A DNA stretch of 64,000 bases from assembly GCF_000800015.1 (NCBI RefSeq), contig NZ_JUGR01000001.1:2356001-2420000 (forward strand), in the 5' to 3' direction. Position numbers and translations under genes: made by a program. Each line of letters starts with the position of its first letter. The first letter of the stretch is position 1. The notes beneath the pieces were generated by a model that was not told the origin of the DNA, did no database searches, and was given only the letters and a program-made list of their open reading frames with translations. This DNA comes from Terriglobus sp. TAA 43 (GTDB lineage: Bacteria; Acidobacteriota; Terriglobia; Terriglobales; Acidobacteriaceae). Below are positions 62,953 through 64,000 of this stretch, in pieces.

Positions 62953-64000
62953 TGCTTACCCTCCGCTTCTGTACGCCACTCGCGCGTTGGATCGTCATCG
63001 GGGTCGGGCGCTTCCTGCGTTGGCCGCATCTCCTCTGGCACGTTTCGCAGATTCACCCGAATGCGATACCAGACGTAAGCTGATCCGCGCATGCGGTCGA
63101 CAAGTACGTCGTCCTCCGCCAGATGCTTCGCGGCTTCCGGGTATTTTTGTTTCCAACGATCCAGCCCAGCCTGTGCTGCTGCTTTATCCGTCGACTGCGC
63201 AATCACCAGCAGCGGCATGGTCGACTTTCTTCGTCCCGTGGCACGTGGCTTCTTTGCAGACGCGGCAGGGTCAACATCTTCTCCTTCTTTTGTGTCAGGC
63301 TTCTTCGCTTTGGATGGTTGAACCCGCTTGCCTTCATTCCACTGCTTCTTAAAGTGCGGAGGCCAAGGTGCGTCACCGATACCGTTCGCTTCATCGCGCG
63401 AAGCCATCTCAAGCAAGGCATTTAGTGAACCCGCATTTTGATCCATTGCCGCCTGCAGATCGCCGATTTTCGCGAAGCGCTCAGGCACCGTCAACACAGT
63501 GAACTTTGCCGGGTCACATTGCATGACCTCATCCCATGCAAGCGGCGTGCTCACACGCGCATCGGGCAGCGGACGCACGCTGTACGCACTGCATGTAGTG
63601 CGATCCTTCGCGTTCTGGTTGTAGTCCAGGAACACACCGTGGCGCTCTTCCTTCCACCATTTGCTGCTGGCCATGGGATGTCGCCGTTCCACCTCGCGAG
63701 CCAGTGCAGGCGCAGCACAACGAACATCTGTAAAGCTCCATTGCGGGTGGATGCGCACGTTGATATGAATGCCACGTGAGCCGCTGGTCTTGGGCCATCC
63801 CACCAAACCTGTTTCATCCAGAAGCGATTTCACCTGCATGGCAACGGAACACACATCATTCCACACGACGCCGGGCTGCGGATCGAGATCAATGCGGAGT
63901 TCATTGGGATGATCCAGATCGTCCGCAGTCACGGCGTGGGGATGCAGCTCAATGCACCCAAGGTTGACGATCCATGCAAGGCCCGCAGCATCGTCCACCA
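62949..64000 (-). CDS. LigD-type primase-polymerase domain protein, 5' end outside the window
   Basis: Only the last 350 codons are seen; the gene enters from the right edge. IVNLGCIELHPHA, LRIDLDPQPGVVW (metal Asp pair), TSGSRGIHINVRI and the FLDYNQNAKDRTTCSAYSVR element mark the archaeo-eukaryotic primase-polymerase of LigD, which fills and bridges DNA ends in non-homologous end joining. A 150-residue C-terminal extension rich in Lys/Pro/Asp (VQPSKAKKPDTKEGEDVDP) follows. The ligase domain is not fused, which fits the separate ligC. Confidence 0.92.
   Translation of the reverse strand, partial: VDDAAGLAWIVNLGCIELHPHAVTADDLDHPNELRIDLDPQPGVVWNDVCSVAMQVKSLLDETGLVGWPKTSGSRGIHINVRIHPQWSFTDVRCAAPALAREVERRHPMASSKWWKEERHGVFLDYNQNAKDRTTCSAYSVRPLPDARVSTPLAWDEVMQCDPAKFTVLTVPERFAKIGDLQAAMDQNAGSLNALLEMASRDEANGIGDAPWPPHFKKQWNEGKRVQPSKAKKPDTKEGEDVDPAASAKKPRATGRRKSTMPLLVIAQSTDKAAAQAGLDRWKQKYPEAAKHLAEDDVLVDRMRGSAYVWYRIRVNLRNVPEEMRPTQEAPDPDDDPTREWRTEAEGKQ

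Overview
The window looks like a chromosomal stretch of an Acidobacteriota soil bacterium, most likely class Terriglobia, family Acidobacteriaceae (Terriglobus, Granulicella or Edaphobacter type). This is inferred from gene content and style, not from a marker gene: GC-rich coding, a Gram-negative lipid A/Kdo module, Tat-exported glycoside hydrolases and Gfo/Idh proteins, many secreted hydrolases (M28, SGNH, type-B esterase, acetamidase-like), a DUF6807 protein, TrmFO, and intergenic hairpin repeats. No rRNA, tRNA, CRISPR array, insertion sequence or prophage was seen.

Layout. 1-5.5 kb: end of a GH28 pectinase, TauE/SafE permease, AlkA-like glycosylase, FAD disulfide oxidoreductase, small membrane and secreted proteins. 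5.5-9.2 kb: OPT transporter with a DUF2059 protein, HIT hydrolase, DUF3108 protein. 9.2-13.3 kb (minus strand): envelope operon waaA/kdtA-lpxK-GT9 transferase-methyltransferase. 13.4-24.3 kb: secreted protein, GNAT, a Tyr-rich micro-protein, trmFO, acetamidase-like protein, aldo/keto reductase, M28 peptidase, aspartokinase, TfoX-like protein, CSS-EAL phosphodiesterase. 24.4-35.4 kb: xthA, a Gfo/Idh + DUF6807 pair, cupin, ddl, asnS, a HxlR/QorB-like pair, a sugar epimerase-like protein, a GDSL hydrolase.

35.5-40.4 kb is the most unusual part. A 392-aa protein of unknown family is preceded by a 31-bp copy of the 3' end of the neighbouring EmrB/QacA exporter gene. All differences between the copies before the exporter stop codon are synonymous in the exporter frame. 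Between the two copies lies a transglutaminase-like gene with Ser where His is expected. The exporter is divergent from a TetR gene with inverted repeats between them. 40.5-53.2 kb: ligA, membrane proteins, queD-queE (queC lies 6 kb on), two tandem Crp/Fnr paralogues, an exported purine nucleoside permease, a carboxylesterase, and a 400-bp gene-free stretch full of short hairpins. 53.3-64 kb: an exported TPR protein with a strong ribosome site, a Tat-exported GH79-like + GH125 pair, an XdhC N-domain + MocA-like pair, a polytopic glycosyltransferase-like protein, an HD protein, and a split end-joining module (LigC-type ligase, micro-lipoprotein, LigD-type polymerase running off the window).

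How the genes work together: kdtA, lpxK and the GT9 gene build lipid A/inner core. QueD, QueE and QueC convert 7,8-dihydroneopterin triphosphate towards preQ0. ATP ligase and primase-polymerase form two of the three parts of bacterial end joining (Ku not in the window). The exported hydrolases fit a polysaccharide- and protein-scavenging heterotroph.
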